Source: Sphingomonas sp.
GTDB lineage: Bacteria; Pseudomonadota; Alphaproteobacteria; Sphingomonadales; Sphingomonadaceae
NCBI GenBank assembly: GCA_017418975.1
Contig: JAFOMG010000017.1
Span: 62,001 to 126,000 of the forward strand
Direction of reading: 5' to 3'
DNA: 64,000 bases
Positions 1 to 7,802 of this stretch are shown here, piece by piece. The translations under genes were made by a program, and so were the position numbers. The notes beneath the pieces are model-generated. The model was not told the origin of the DNA. It searched no databases and saw only the letters and a list, made by a program, of their open reading frames with translations. Position 1 is the stretch's first letter, and each line of letters opens with the position of its first letter.

Positions 1-701
1 GCGCCACCGATCACGACGGCGACCTGCCGCTCGAGGCAGAGCGGCAGGAACCGGTCCAGCGCGCCCTGCTCGAGCAAGGTGTAGCGGCCGGCGAGCAGCA
101 TCACGTCGCAATCGGCCTGCTCGAGCGCTTCGAGGCCGGCCTGCCATTCATTTGCCCCCACGCCAAAGCCGGCGATCATTCCCTCGTCGCGCAGGCGGCG
201 CAGCGCCTCGAAGCCCCGGCCCTGGGTCAACTGGTCGAAATAATGCGCGTTGCGCGCGCCATGCGTCCGCGCGCCGATGTCATGGACGAAGAGCAGGTCG
301 ACCCTGGCCAGGCCCAGCCGCTGCAGGCTGTCCTCATGCGAGCGCAGAATGCCGTCATATGTATAGTCATAATGGCCGACAAAGGGCAGGGCGGATCGGA
401 AGCCCAGCCGTTCGGCATCGCCCCGAAGCGCGGAATCCGCGCGCAGCAGGCGCCCCACCTTGGTCGACAGCACGATGCCCGGCCGCTCGCGCAGCGCATC
501 GCCGGTCCGCCGCTCGCTCAGGCCATGGCCATAATGCGGCGCCGTATCGACATAGTTCATCCCCGCCGTCAGCGCGAGCTCGAGCGTGATCCTTGCCTGG
601 AGATCGGTGATCGGATGATAGAGATTGCCGAGCGGCGCGGCGCCGAAGCCGATCTCGCTGACTTCGATCCTCGCGCGGGGAATGGTCCGGAGCGGAATCA
701 C
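1..701 (-). CDS. Aldo/keto reductase, probable L-fucose (D-threo-aldose) 1-dehydrogenase, 3' end outside window
   Basis: The first 233 residues of an NAD(P)-dependent aldo/keto reductase are visible; the C-terminus lies beyond base 1. The barrel motifs are intact: Asp52 and Tyr57 in VDTAPHYGHG, Lys81 in LSTKVGR and His140 in LLFVHDIG, which match the family's Asp-Tyr-Lys-His tetrad. The overall pattern resembles D-threo-aldose 1-dehydrogenases, which oxidise L-fucose to L-fucono-lactone in the cytoplasm. The start is a GTG whose GTGA overlaps the stop of the mutarotase gene upstream, which fits translational coupling. Its neighbours (mutarotase, FucP-like carrier, L-fuconate dehydratase, L-lactate dehydrogenase) strongly support a role as the first oxidation step of non-phosphorylating L-fucose catabolism. 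The family is seen in the sequence; fucose specificity is inferred from context. Confidence 0.85.
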   Translation of the reverse strand, partial: MIPLRTIPRARIEVSEIGFGAAPLGNLYHPITDLQARITLELALTAGMNYVDTAPHYGHGLSERRTGDALRERPGIVLSTKVGRLLRADSALRGDAERLGFRSALPFVGHYDYTYDGILRSHEDSLQRLGLARVDLLFVHDIGARTHGARNAHYFDQLTQGRGFEALRRLRDEGMIAGFGVGANEWQAGLEALEQADCDVMLLAGRYTLLEQGALDRFLPLCLERQVAVVIGG

Positions 702-1036
702 GGCGCGGGATGCTCGTCGAGCGCGAAGATCCGCGTCATCGGCAGCCATTTCGGGCCATCGGGCGCGATCGGCCGCTGATAAGCGCGCATCTCGGCTTCC
801 CATTGCGCCACGATCGGCTGGAGATCGGGATCGAGAGGGGCCAGGCCGGCCGGCGCGATGTCGGCGAGCATGACCAGGCGGTCCGCGGCGCGCCAGATCT
901 CCATGTCGCGATATCCGAGCTGATGGATGGCACGAATGACCTCCGGCCAGACGGCGCCGGGCAGGTGGCGCGCCTCATAGGCGGAGATCAGCTCCGAATC
1001 ATTTTCCAGGTCGAGCACGAACAGGGCGCGAGTCAT
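698..1036 (-). CDS. RhaM/DUF718-type sugar mutarotase, probable L-fucose mutarotase
   Basis: A 112-residue protein with the compact single-domain layout of L-rhamnose mutarotases (RhaM, DUF718). It shows the typical N-terminal block YEARHLPGAVWPEV with a conserved His, followed by an IWR...DRLVML strand region and a C-terminal tail rich in acidic residues. Such enzymes interconvert alpha and beta anomers of 6-deoxyhexoses so that downstream dehydrogenases or transporters get the right form. The gene overlaps FucP-like at its start (ATGA, 1033-1036) and the aldo/keto reductase at its end (GTGA), so the three are read as one unit. Because no rhamnose gene is nearby and the cluster encodes fuconate dehydratase, L-fucose is the more likely substrate; this is an inference. 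Confidence 0.82.
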   Translation of the reverse strand: MTRALFVLDLENDSELISAYEARHLPGAVWPEVIRAIHQLGYRDMEIWRAADRLVMLADIAPAGLAPLDPDLQPIVAQWEAEMRAYQRPIAPDGPKWLPMTRIFALDEHPAP

Positions 1037-2316
1037 GCGGCATGTCCTTCGCGAAGCCGCAGCACGGCAAATGCCAGCACGCCGACAAAGGCGAGCGCCG
1101 GGACGAACATCATGTGGTGCACGCCGCCCACGCCCTCGGAGACGATGCCCATGAGAGGCGGCATCAGCGCGCCGCCGATGATCGCCATGACCAGGAAGGC
1201 CGCGCCGCTCTCGGTCTCGTCCTCCAGCCCTTCGACGCCGAGCGCGAAGATCGTCGGGAACATGATCGACATGAAGAAGCTGGTGAGCCAGAGCGCGCCC
1301 ACCGCGGGCATGCCGGTGGCGAGCGCGGCGAAGCCGCAGAGCATGATGTTCGCCCCCGCGTAGATCGCGAGCAGCCGTGCCGGCGCGACTCGCTTCTGCA
1401 GGAAGGCGCCGCTGAAGCGGCCGACCATCAGCATCCCGAGGCTTCCGGAGAGCAGGAACGCGGCGGTGCGCTCGCTCAGATGCGGAGCCTGCGCCTTGGT
1501 GAAGTCGATGAAGAAGCTCCAGACGCCGACCTGGGCTCCCACATAGAGGAAGAGCGCGATGATGGCCGCGAGCAGGCCGCGATGGCGAAGCACCGCGAAC
1601 ATGGAGCGGCTTTCGCCGCGCGCCGCCTTCGCCCGATCGAGCGCCGGGAAGCGCGTGCAGGCGATCAGCAGGGCGATGAGGCAGACCACCACGCCGATCG
1701 CGACATAGGGACCCTGCACGGCCGCCGCCGCGGCCGACCGCCATGCCGCGCGCTCGGCCGGCGCCATCGCGGCGATCTGGGCCTGGGTCCGTTCGTCCGT
1801 GGAGAAGATGAACAGCCCGCCGACGATCGGACCCAGGATCGCGCCGACGCCGTAGAAGGACTGGGCCAGATTCAGCCTCGCCGACGCCGTCTCCCGCGCC
1901 CCGAGGATCGTTACATAGGGGTTGGACGCGGTTTCGAGGAAAGCGAGCCCGATCGCGATCACGTACAGGGCGACGAGGAACAGGCCGAACAGCTCGGTGG
2001 AAGCCGCCGGATAGAAGAGGAACGCGCCGCCTGCATAGCAGGCCAGGCCGATCAGGATGGTGTTCTTGTACCCCAGGCGGCGGATGAGCAGGCCCGCGGG
2101 AAGGGCGGCGCAGAAATAGCCGATATAGAATGCGAACTGGATCAGGCTCGCTTCCGTGCGGCTGAGGTCCAGCGCCTTCTGAAACTGCCGGATGAGCACG
2201 TCATTCAGCGCCGCCGCCAGCGCCCAGGAAAAGAACAGCGACGTGACGAGCGCGAACGCCACCGCATAGCGGCGCTCTATTATCGGCGGTGCTGCAAGGA
2301 ACGCGCGACTGGCCAT
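1033..2316 (-). CDS. fucP: FucP-type MFS sugar:proton symporter, probable L-fucose permease
   Basis: A 427-residue integral membrane protein with about 12 hydrophobic segments and the hallmarks of the FHS/FucP branch of the major facilitator superfamily. These include an early FFSWALAAALNDVLIRQF segment, IRRLGYKNTILIG in the loop between helices 2 and 3, and LAFLETASNPYVTILG in helix 4/5. These carriers move L-fucose or other hexoses across the inner membrane with protons. A good Shine-Dalgarno (GGGGGAGGAAA) lies upstream of the ATG. It is the first gene of a minus-strand unit with the mutarotase and aldo/keto reductase, and is divergent from the L-lactate dehydrogenase gene. Assignment to L-fucose rests on the cluster, since the family also carries glucose, galactose and GlcNAc. 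Confidence 0.87.
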   Translation of the reverse strand: MASRAFLAAPPIIERRYAVAFALVTSLFFSWALAAALNDVLIRQFQKALDLSRTEASLIQFAFYIGYFCAALPAGLLIRRLGYKNTILIGLACYAGGAFLFYPAASTELFGLFLVALYVIAIGLAFLETASNPYVTILGARETASARLNLAQSFYGVGAILGPIVGGLFIFSTDERTQAQIAAMAPAERAAWRSAAAAAVQGPYVAIGVVVCLIALLIACTRFPALDRAKAARGESRSMFAVLRHRGLLAAIIALFLYVGAQVGVWSFFIDFTKAQAPHLSERTAAFLLSGSLGMLMVGRFSGAFLQKRVAPARLLAIYAGANIMLCGFAALATGMPAVGALWLTSFFMSIMFPTIFALGVEGLEDETESGAAFLVMAIIGGALMPPLMGIVSEGVGGVHHMMFVPALAFVGVLAFAVLRLREGHAA

Positions 2317-2366
2317 CTCAGATTTCCTCCCCCGAGGCAGAGCGGGTTGTGCTCTTTTAAATTTGC

Positions 2367-2379
2367 GTATTTAAAATAC
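2367..2379. promoter_or_regulatory. AT-rich palindrome in the divergent fucP/lactate dehydrogenase promoter region
   Basis: The 98-bp gap between the two divergent genes contains GTATTTAAAATAC, a 13-bp palindrome around a single central base, embedded in an AT-rich tract (2355-2400) that stands out from the GC-rich surroundings. It could be an operator for the nearby IclR regulator, which would then control both directions. Binding is not shown by sequence alone. Confidence 0.4.
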
Positions 2380-2414
2380 AAGTTCATAGAGAAAAACAAT
2401 ATCAGGATAACCCG

Positions 2415-3551
2415 ATGATCGCGACCTCGACCAGTGATTTTCGTCTGGCGGCGCGCCGGCGGCTGCCGCGCTTCCTGTTCGACTATGTCGATGGCGGATC
2501 CGGGGCGGAAACGACGCTGCGGCGCAACGAGGCCGATCTGGAAGCCGTGGCGGTGCGGCAGCAGATATTGCGGGATGTGCGGGACGTCGATCTGTCCTGC
2601 ACTCTGTTCTCGCAGCGGCTCGCGCTCCCGGTGATGCTGGGGCCGGTTGGCCTGGCGGGCATGTATGCCCGTCGCGGCGAGGCGCAGGCCGCGCGCGCGG
2701 CCGCGGATCGGAACATACCCTTTTGCCTCTCCACGGTGTCGGTCTGCGCGCTGGACGAAGTGGTTGCGGCATCGTCGAGACCGATCTGGTTCCAGCTCTA
2801 TGTCATTCGGGACCGCGGCTTTATGCGGGACCTGCTCGCCCGCGCCAAGGCGCAAGGCGTGCGCACCCTGGTGTTCACGGTCGACATGCCCGTCCCGGGG
2901 ATGCGGCGCCGGGACGCGCATAGCGGCCTTTCCGGGCCATGGGGCGGCATGCGGCGGCTCGCGCAGGCGGCGGGGCGGCCCGGCTGGGCGTGGGACGTCG
3001 GCATTCGCGGGCGGCCGCACATCCTCGGCAATGTCGCCCCGGTGCTCGGCAAGGCGAGCGGGCTGGAGGATTTCATGGGCTGGCTTGCCGCCAATTTCGA
3101 TCCCGCCGTCCAGTGGCGCGACCTGGAATGGATCCGCGAGGCCTGGGAGGGGGATCTGATCGTCAAGGGGATATTGGACCCCGGGGATGCCGGCGACGCG
3201 GTGCGGCTCGGAGCCGATGGCATCGTGGTTTCCAACCATGGCGGCCGCCAGCTCGACGGCGCCCTTTCGACGGCGCGGGCGCTGCCGTCGGTGGTGGAGG
3301 CGGTCGGGGACCGGCTCACCGTCCTGGCCGATTCCGGCATACGGTCCGGCGCCGACGTCGTGCGCATGCTCGCGCTGGGCGCGCGCGGAGTCCTGCTGGG
3401 GCGTGCCTGGGCCTATGCGCTGGCCGCGGCGGGCGAGGCCGGCGTCGCCCGCCTGCTCGACCTGCTCGCGGCGGAGATGCGCGTCACGCTCGCCCTGACG
3501 GGGGTGCGCACCATAGCGGAGGTCGACAGGGCGCTGCTGGACCCGCGCTAG
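2415..3551 (+). CDS. lldD: FMN-dependent L-lactate dehydrogenase
   Basis: A 378-residue member of the FMN-dependent alpha-hydroxyacid dehydrogenase family, the usual length for LldD. Visible motifs are [11 protein letters not shown] near residue 20-30, the [15 protein letters not shown] loop, a Lys-containing LIVKGI strand, and [13 protein letters not shown] around residue 275, which carries the proton-abstracting His and substrate Arg. It oxidises L-lactate to pyruvate and passes electrons to the membrane quinone pool. In the non-phosphorylating fucose route the last cleavage gives pyruvate plus L-lactate, so its place beside FucP and fuconate dehydratase makes sense. It runs divergent from fucP and convergent with the fuconate dehydratase gene. 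A 2-hydroxyacid oxidase of other specificity is the main alternative. Confidence 0.88.
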   Translation: MIATSTSDFRLAARRRLPRFLFDYVDGGSGAETTLRRNEADLEAVAVRQQILRDVRDVDLSCTLFSQRLALPVMLGPVGLAGMYARRGEAQAARAAADRNIPFCLSTVSVCALDEVVAASSRPIWFQLYVIRDRGFMRDLLARAKAQGVRTLVFTVDMPVPGMRRRDAHSGLSGPWGGMRRLAQAAGRPGWAWDVGIRGRPHILGNVAPVLGKASGLEDFMGWLAANFDPAVQWRDLEWIREAWEGDLIVKGILDPGDAGDAVRLGADGIVVSNHGGRQLDGALSTARALPSVVEAVGDRLTVLADSGIRSGADVVRMLALGARGVLLGRAWAYALAAAGEAGVARLLDLLAAEMRVTLALTGVRTIAEVDRALLDPR

Positions 3552-3566
3552 TGCCGGGCCACGGGT

Positions 3567-4862
3567 TCAGGCGGCGCGCCCGCGACCTGGCACATATTGG
3601 TAGCGGGTAAGCGTCTCCGGCTTCATCTCGATCGAGAAGCCCGGCCGTTCGGGCGGCATATAGGCCGCCGACCGGATCACGCAGGGATCGACGAAATGCT
3701 CGTGCAGATGGTCGACATATTCGATCACGCGGCCGTCGCGCGTGCCGGCGAAGCAGAGATAGTCGATCATCGCGAGATGCTGGACATATTCGCACAGGCC
3801 GACGCCGCCGGCATGCGGCCAGACCGGCAGGTCGTATTTCGCGGCCATCAGCAGCACCGCGAGAACCTCGTTGACGCCGCCGAGGCGGCAGGCGTCGATC
3901 TGAACCACGTCGATCGCATAGCTCATGATGAACTGCTTGAAGAGAATGCGGTTCTGGCACATCTCGCCGGTCGCGACCTTCACGGGGGCGATGCCGGCGC
4001 GAATATGGACGTGCCCGAGCACATCGTCGGGGCTGGTCGGCTCCTCGATGAACAGGGGCTTCGCAAAGGCGAGGGCATTGACCCAGTCGATCGCCTGCTC
4101 GACTTCCCAGACCTGGTTGGCGTCGATCATCAGCACGCCATCGGGGCCCAGCACTTCCCGCGCGATCGCGACACGCCGCACATCGTCCGCCTGGTCGACG
4201 CCGACCTTGAGCTTGATGTGGCGGAAGCCGGCATCGACGGCTTCCTGCGCCAGGCGGCGCAGCTTCGCGTCGTCATAGCCCAGCCAGCCGGCCGATGTGG
4301 TGTAGCAGGGATATCCCTCGGCCCGGAGCAGTTCGATCCGCGCCTCCTTGTCGGCGGCGCGGGCTTCCAGCAGGGCGAGGGCCTCTTCCGGCGTGATGCA
4401 GTCGGTGATGTACCGGAAGTCGATCGCCCGCACGAGCTCGGCCGGCGACATGTCCGCGACCAGCCGCCATACCGGCTTGCCCTCCGCCTTGGCCCAGAGA
4501 TCCCAGACAGCGTTGACGATCGCCCCGGTGGCGAGATGGATGGCGCCCTTGTCGGGGCCGATCCACCGCAGCTGGCTGTCGCCGGTGATGTGCCGCCAGA
4601 ACGCCGCGGGCTCGGCGCGGATCGCGTCGAGCGACTGGCCGATCACCAGCGGGCGCAGCGCCTCGATCGCCGCGACGCAAACCTCGTTGCCGCGGCCGAT
4701 GGTGAAGGTGAGGCCGTGTCCGGTGAGCCCGGGCGTGTCCGTCTCCAGGATCACATAGGCCGCGGAATAGTCGGGATCCGGATTCATCGCATCCGAACCG
4801 TCCAGGGAAAGGCTGGTGGGAAATCTGATATCCAGCACGCGCAGGCCGGTGATCACGGTCAT
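3567..4862 (-). CDS. L-fuconate dehydratase (enolase superfamily)
   Basis: A 431-residue mandelate racemase/muconate lactonising-type enzyme closely resembling L-fuconate dehydratases in length and motif order. Seen are the N-terminal capping region with LTGHGLTFTIGRGNE, the KLKVG strand carrying the catalytic Lys pair (HIKLKVGVDQADDVRR), MIDANQVW with the first metal Asp, FIEEPTSPDD with a metal Glu, ATGEMCQNR with the third metal ligand, and VWPHAGGVGL with the catalytic His. The reaction removes water from L-fuconate to give 2-keto-3-deoxy-L-fuconate in the cytoplasm. The gene has its own AT-rich upstream region with a palindrome (4944-4956) and ends 15 bp from the convergent lactate dehydrogenase gene. 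The fuconolactonase, KDF dehydrogenase and diketo-hydrolase needed to finish the route are not in this window. Confidence 0.9.
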   Translation of the reverse strand: MTVITGLRVLDIRFPTSLSLDGSDAMNPDPDYSAAYVILETDTPGLTGHGLTFTIGRGNEVCVAAIEALRPLVIGQSLDAIRAEPAAFWRHITGDSQLRWIGPDKGAIHLATGAIVNAVWDLWAKAEGKPVWRLVADMSPAELVRAIDFRYITDCITPEEALALLEARAADKEARIELLRAEGYPCYTTSAGWLGYDDAKLRRLAQEAVDAGFRHIKLKVGVDQADDVRRVAIAREVLGPDGVLMIDANQVWEVEQAIDWVNALAFAKPLFIEEPTSPDDVLGHVHIRAGIAPVKVATGEMCQNRILFKQFIMSYAIDVVQIDACRLGGVNEVLAVLLMAAKYDLPVWPHAGGVGLCEYVQHLAMIDYLCFAGTRDGRVIEYVDHLHEHFVDPCVIRSAAYMPPERPGFSIEMKPETLTRYQYVPGRGRAA

Positions 4863-4943
4863 TGGTTGGTTTTCTCCGTGACAGGGGAGATCATGTGTCG
4901 AGCACGGAGCCTTCCATATTCAACCGCAGTAATTTTGTATATG

Positions 4944-4956
4944 GAAATATGATTTC
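4944..4956. promoter_or_regulatory. Candidate IclR-type operator upstream of fuconate dehydratase
   Basis: GAAAT-ATG-ATTTC is a perfect 5-bp inverted repeat with a 3-bp spacer, flanked by G on the left and T on the right, so it resembles the GGAAAT/ATTTCC half-sites described for several IclR-family regulators. It lies 82-94 bp upstream of the dehydratase start in an AT-rich patch, and an iclR gene follows about 200 bp away. The link to that regulator is inferred. Confidence 0.45.
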
Positions 4957-5139
4957 TAGATAAAATTACGTCTCTTAAGGCCTTGACACCCCTGCTGGCG
5001 GGGCGATCGCGAGCGCTGCTCCATGGGGGCTTTCCGCGTTCATCCAGGATGCCGGGGCGCGTGCCGGCAAGGGCGCGCGCGTGCGCGCGCGGCGGCGCCC
5101 GGCCGGTCGCGAAAGCGGAATCCGGAAATGGCTTTTCAT

Positions 5140-5158
5140 GCGCGGCGTCGCGCCGCGC
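5140..5158 (-). terminator. Hairpin downstream of iclR
   Basis: GCGCGGCG-TCG-CGCCGCGC forms an 8-bp perfect stem with a 3-nt loop just 6 bp past the iclR stop codon on the minus strand. It is followed only by a weak T-poor stretch (ATGAAAAG), so it may be a weak or Rho-assisted terminator rather than a classical intrinsic one. Confidence 0.42.
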
Positions 5159-5163
5159 GGGGC

Positions 5164-6045
5164 CTAGCTGGCCTTGCGGCTTCTGCGCGGGCGCTTGGGC
5201 TCGGGCACGGAGAGGCTGGGCACCACGGGCGCCTCTTCCCGATCATACCAGCCCAGGACGGTCGATATGTCGAGCGCGGTAGCCTTCAGCAGCGCCAGCG
5301 TCTCGTCGACCGACAGATGCGGGGCATCGTCGATCGCCGCCAGGAACGGAATGGTGAGCGCCGCGACCACCTGGCCGCTGAACCCGAAAATCGGGCAGGA
5401 AAGGTCCGATACGGCGGCCAGCCGCGAGCTGGCGATGGATTCATGCCCCTGCGCGCGCACCGCGGCCAGTCGCTTGGCGAGCTTGCGCGACGGCGCTTCG
5501 CCAAGCACGTCCGGCCAGCTCGCCTCGTCCATGAACGCCAGCAGCACATGGCCCGAGCAGCTGGTCTCCAGCGCGATGTCGGTGCCGAGGCGAACCGCGA
5601 ATCCGGTGGGGCCCGGGCTTTCCTGGCGCGCGACGATCAGCCCGCGTCCGCCATTGACGACCACGAGATGGCAGGACTGCATCGTTGCGGCGGCCAGCGC
5701 GCGCATCCGGGACGCCGCGACATAGGTGAGCTCCTGCGCGGGCGTGGCGCGGTGCGCCAGCTCGAGCAGCTTGTAGGTGACGCGATACCGGTCGCTCGCG
5801 GCCTCCTTGTGCAGCCATCCCCGGCGATCCAGGGCAACGACCACGCGGAACAGCTCGCTGACCGAGCGCCCGAGCCGCTGGGATATCTCGGTGATGGTCA
5901 GCCCGAACGGCTCGTCGCCGAGCAGTTCGATCACGTCGATGCCCTTTTCCAGCGCGGGCGCGCTATAGTTGGGCGAGGCGCTCTCCCCGGCCGATTTGGT
6001 TCTCTTGGTGGCGGGTCTGATCTGCGATGCGGGCTTCGGCGGCAT
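5164..6045 (-). CDS. IclR-family transcriptional regulator
   Basis: A 293-residue regulator. After a 30-residue basic, low-complexity N-terminus comes a winged helix-turn-helix (ALEKGIDVIELL through ITEISQRLGRSVSELFRVVVALDRRGWL, about residues 31-85). An IclR effector-binding domain follows (about 100-270), including CHLVVVNGGRGLIVARQ and LETSCSGHVLLAF, the latter matching the usual conserved block. The C-terminal 20 residues are Arg/Lys-rich. IclR proteins bind small sugars or acids and control catabolic operons. Position and the palindromes at 2367 and 4944 suggest control of the fucose genes, with L-fuconate or a downstream keto-acid as a reasonable ligand guess. It is a single gene with its own short upstream gap (6046-6125). 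Confidence 0.88.
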   Translation of the reverse strand: MPPKPASQIRPATKRTKSAGESASPNYSAPALEKGIDVIELLGDEPFGLTITEISQRLGRSVSELFRVVVALDRRGWLHKEAASDRYRVTYKLLELAHRATPAQELTYVAASRMRALAAATMQSCHLVVVNGGRGLIVARQESPGPTGFAVRLGTDIALETSCSGHVLLAFMDEASWPDVLGEAPSRKLAKRLAAVRAQGHESIASSRLAAVSDLSCPIFGFSGQVVAALTIPFLAAIDDAPHLSVDETLALLKATALDISTVLGWYDREEAPVVPSLSVPEPKRPRRSRKAS

Positions 6046-6125
6046 CGGCCTAGGCTAGCGCAGCACGGGCGGCTTGTCATGCCCCGCGCAAAGGAGATTC
6101 CTCCATTGGGGTGCTTTCGCCGGGT

Positions 6126-7802
6126 TCAGTCCACCACGAGAAGATGGAAGGTGCGTGCGGCGGGCATGATCACGGCGCGTGCGTTGGCCGCGAGCGCGCC
6201 CTGGTCGACGATCTCGGGATCCTGCACGACCACTCGAATCCGGCCGGGCCGATGCGATGTCTCGACGAGATTTGCCGCGCCCCCCAGCGCCGCCGCGATG
6301 GCGGCCGGAAGCGGAGTTCCGGCTTCCGTGCCCGGCTGCACCGGTGCCGCCGGGGCGGGGCGTCCGACGAAGTCGCGCATCTCCATGGCCAGCGTGTCCG
6401 CGATGCCGCCCACCACGACCTGGAGATTGTTGTCCGCCAGCTTGAGTATCCCGCGGGCGCCCAGGGCGCGCAGCGCCGGCTCGTCGAGCGCCGCCATGTC
6501 CTCGACGCGCAGGCGCAGGCGCGTCGTGCAGGCGTCGATGGTACGCAGATTGCCGGCACCTCCCAGCGCCGCGACGATCGCGCCGGCCCGGTCGCCGGCT
6601 GGCGCCACCGCCGGAGCGCCGCCCTCCTCGGCAGCCTCGCGGCCCGGCGTCTTCAGGTCGAACTTCAGGATCGCCCAGCGGAAGAGCCCGTAATAGATCG
6701 CCGCATAGGCCAGGCCCACGGGAAGGAGGAGCAGGGGATGGGTGGCGCGGCCATAGTTCAGCACATAGTCGAACAGGCCCGCGGAGAAGCCATAGCCCAG
6801 CTTCACTTCGAGCAGGTGCATCACGACATGGGCCAGGCCGGTGAGCACCGCGTGCGCGACATAGAGCGCCGGCGCCAGGAACATGAAGCTGAACTCGATC
6901 GGCTCGGTCACGCCGGTCAGGAACGAAGTGAGCGCCAGGCTGAGCAGCATGCCGCCCACCGCCTTGCGCCGTTCCGGCGCGGCGGTGTGGTACATGGCCA
7001 GGCAGGCGGCGGGCAGGCCGAACATCATGACCGGGAAGAAGCCGCTCATGAAGGCGCCGGCGCTGGGATCGCCCGCGAAGAACCGCGTCAGGTCGCCGGT
7101 CTTCCCGGCATATTCGCCCACGACGAAATAGGCGATGTTGTTGAGGATATGGTGCAGGCCGGTGACGATCAGCAGCCGGTTGAGCACGCCGAACGCGAAC
7201 AGGCCCCAGCCGCCCGCCGCGACGACGACGCGGCTCAGCTCGTCAATGCCTCCGCTGATCCAGTCATAGGCCGGGCCGAGCAGCGCCCCGATCGCCAGGC
7301 CGACGATGCCGGCGACGATCGGCACCAGGCGCCGGCCGCCGAAGAAGGCGAGATAGTCGGGCAGCCTGGCGGTCGAGAAGCGGTTGTAGCACGCGCCGCC
7401 GACCAGCCCGGCGACGATGCCGATCGGAACCTGCAGCTTGGCGATCGTCGCGGCTTTCCATGCCGCGGAGAGCGTGGCGGCGACGGCGTCGCCCGTGCCG
7501 GGCGGGATCGCTGCCGGCGGGACCGCGAGGAACACCTGGGCGGCATTGCCGATCACCAGATAGCAGACCACGCCCGCCATGGCCGCCGCGCCATTGCCGT
7601 CGCGCGCGAAGCCCGTCGCGACTCCGACGGCGAAGAGCAGGCCGATATGCGCGAAGATCGCGTCGCCCGCCGCGCTCATGAAGGGGAGGTCGAGCAGATC
7701 GGCCTGGCCGAGCCGGAGGAGCAGCCCGGCGATCGGCAGCACCGCGATCGGCAGCATGAGCGCGCGGCCGAGCGGCTGGAGGAAGGTGAGGGGGGATTTC
7801 AT
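6126..7802 (-). CDS. nagE: PTS transporter subunit IICB, N-acetylglucosamine type
   Basis: A 558-residue inner-membrane PTS permease. The IIC domain (residues 1 to about 370) starts with the typical LQPLGRALMLPIAVLPIAGLL and has FARDGNGAAAMAGVVCYLVI, GLHHILNN and SFLTGVTEPIEFSFMF, all characteristic of the glucose/GlcNAc PTS family. An EIIB domain follows with the phosphorylatable Cys425 in the motif IDACTTRLRLRV. After it comes a second EIIB-like stretch (about residues 500-558) in which the Cys site reads NLVETSHRP, so it cannot be phosphorylated there. The protein imports GlcNAc and releases GlcNAc-6-P. Its ATG overlaps the stop of the EIIA-HPr-EI gene (ATGA), and it closes the nag operon. 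GlcNAc specificity follows from nagA and the deaminase in the same operon. Confidence 0.9.
   Translation of the reverse strand: MKSPLTFLQPLGRALMLPIAVLPIAGLLLRLGQADLLDLPFMSAAGDAIFAHIGLLFAVGVATGFARDGNGAAAMAGVVCYLVIGNAAQVFLAVPPAAIPPGTGDAVAATLSAAWKAATIAKLQVPIGIVAGLVGGACYNRFSTARLPDYLAFFGGRRLVPIVAGIVGLAIGALLGPAYDWISGGIDELSRVVVAAGGWGLFAFGVLNRLLIVTGLHHILNNIAYFVVGEYAGKTGDLTRFFAGDPSAGAFMSGFFPVMMFGLPAACLAMYHTAAPERRKAVGGMLLSLALTSFLTGVTEPIEFSFMFLAPALYVAHAVLTGLAHVVMHLLEVKLGYGFSAGLFDYVLNYGRATHPLLLLPVGLAYAAIYYGLFRWAILKFDLKTPGREAAEEGGAPAVAPAGDRAGAIVAALGGAGNLRTIDACTTRLRLRVEDMAALDEPALRALGARGILKLADNNLQVVVGGIADTLAMEMRDFVGRPAPAAPVQPGTEAGTPLPAAIAAALGGAANLVETSHRPGRIRVVVQDPEIVDQGALAANARAVIMPAARTFHLLVVD

Larger units (their letters stand above)
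4863..5163. other. Intergenic region between fuconate dehydratase and IclR genes
   Basis: About 300 bp without a plausible gene. The half next to fuconate dehydratase (roughly 4905-4980) is AT-rich and probably holds its promoter plus a palindrome. The rest is very GC-rich, with an alternating purine-pyrimidine run at 5073-5091 and a strong hairpin just past the iclR stop at 5140-5158. Short frames here have no recognisable protein features. Confidence 0.6.

Noticed and set aside
1042..2418. Long open frame antisense to the FucP-like gene
   Set aside because: The predicted protein is a charged low-complexity mix without any family motif. It is a typical antisense frame of a GC-rich gene.
5073..5091. 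Alternating GC/GT run, possible Z-DNA-forming sequence
   Set aside because: Such runs are common in very GC-rich genomes, and nothing nearby gives it a role.
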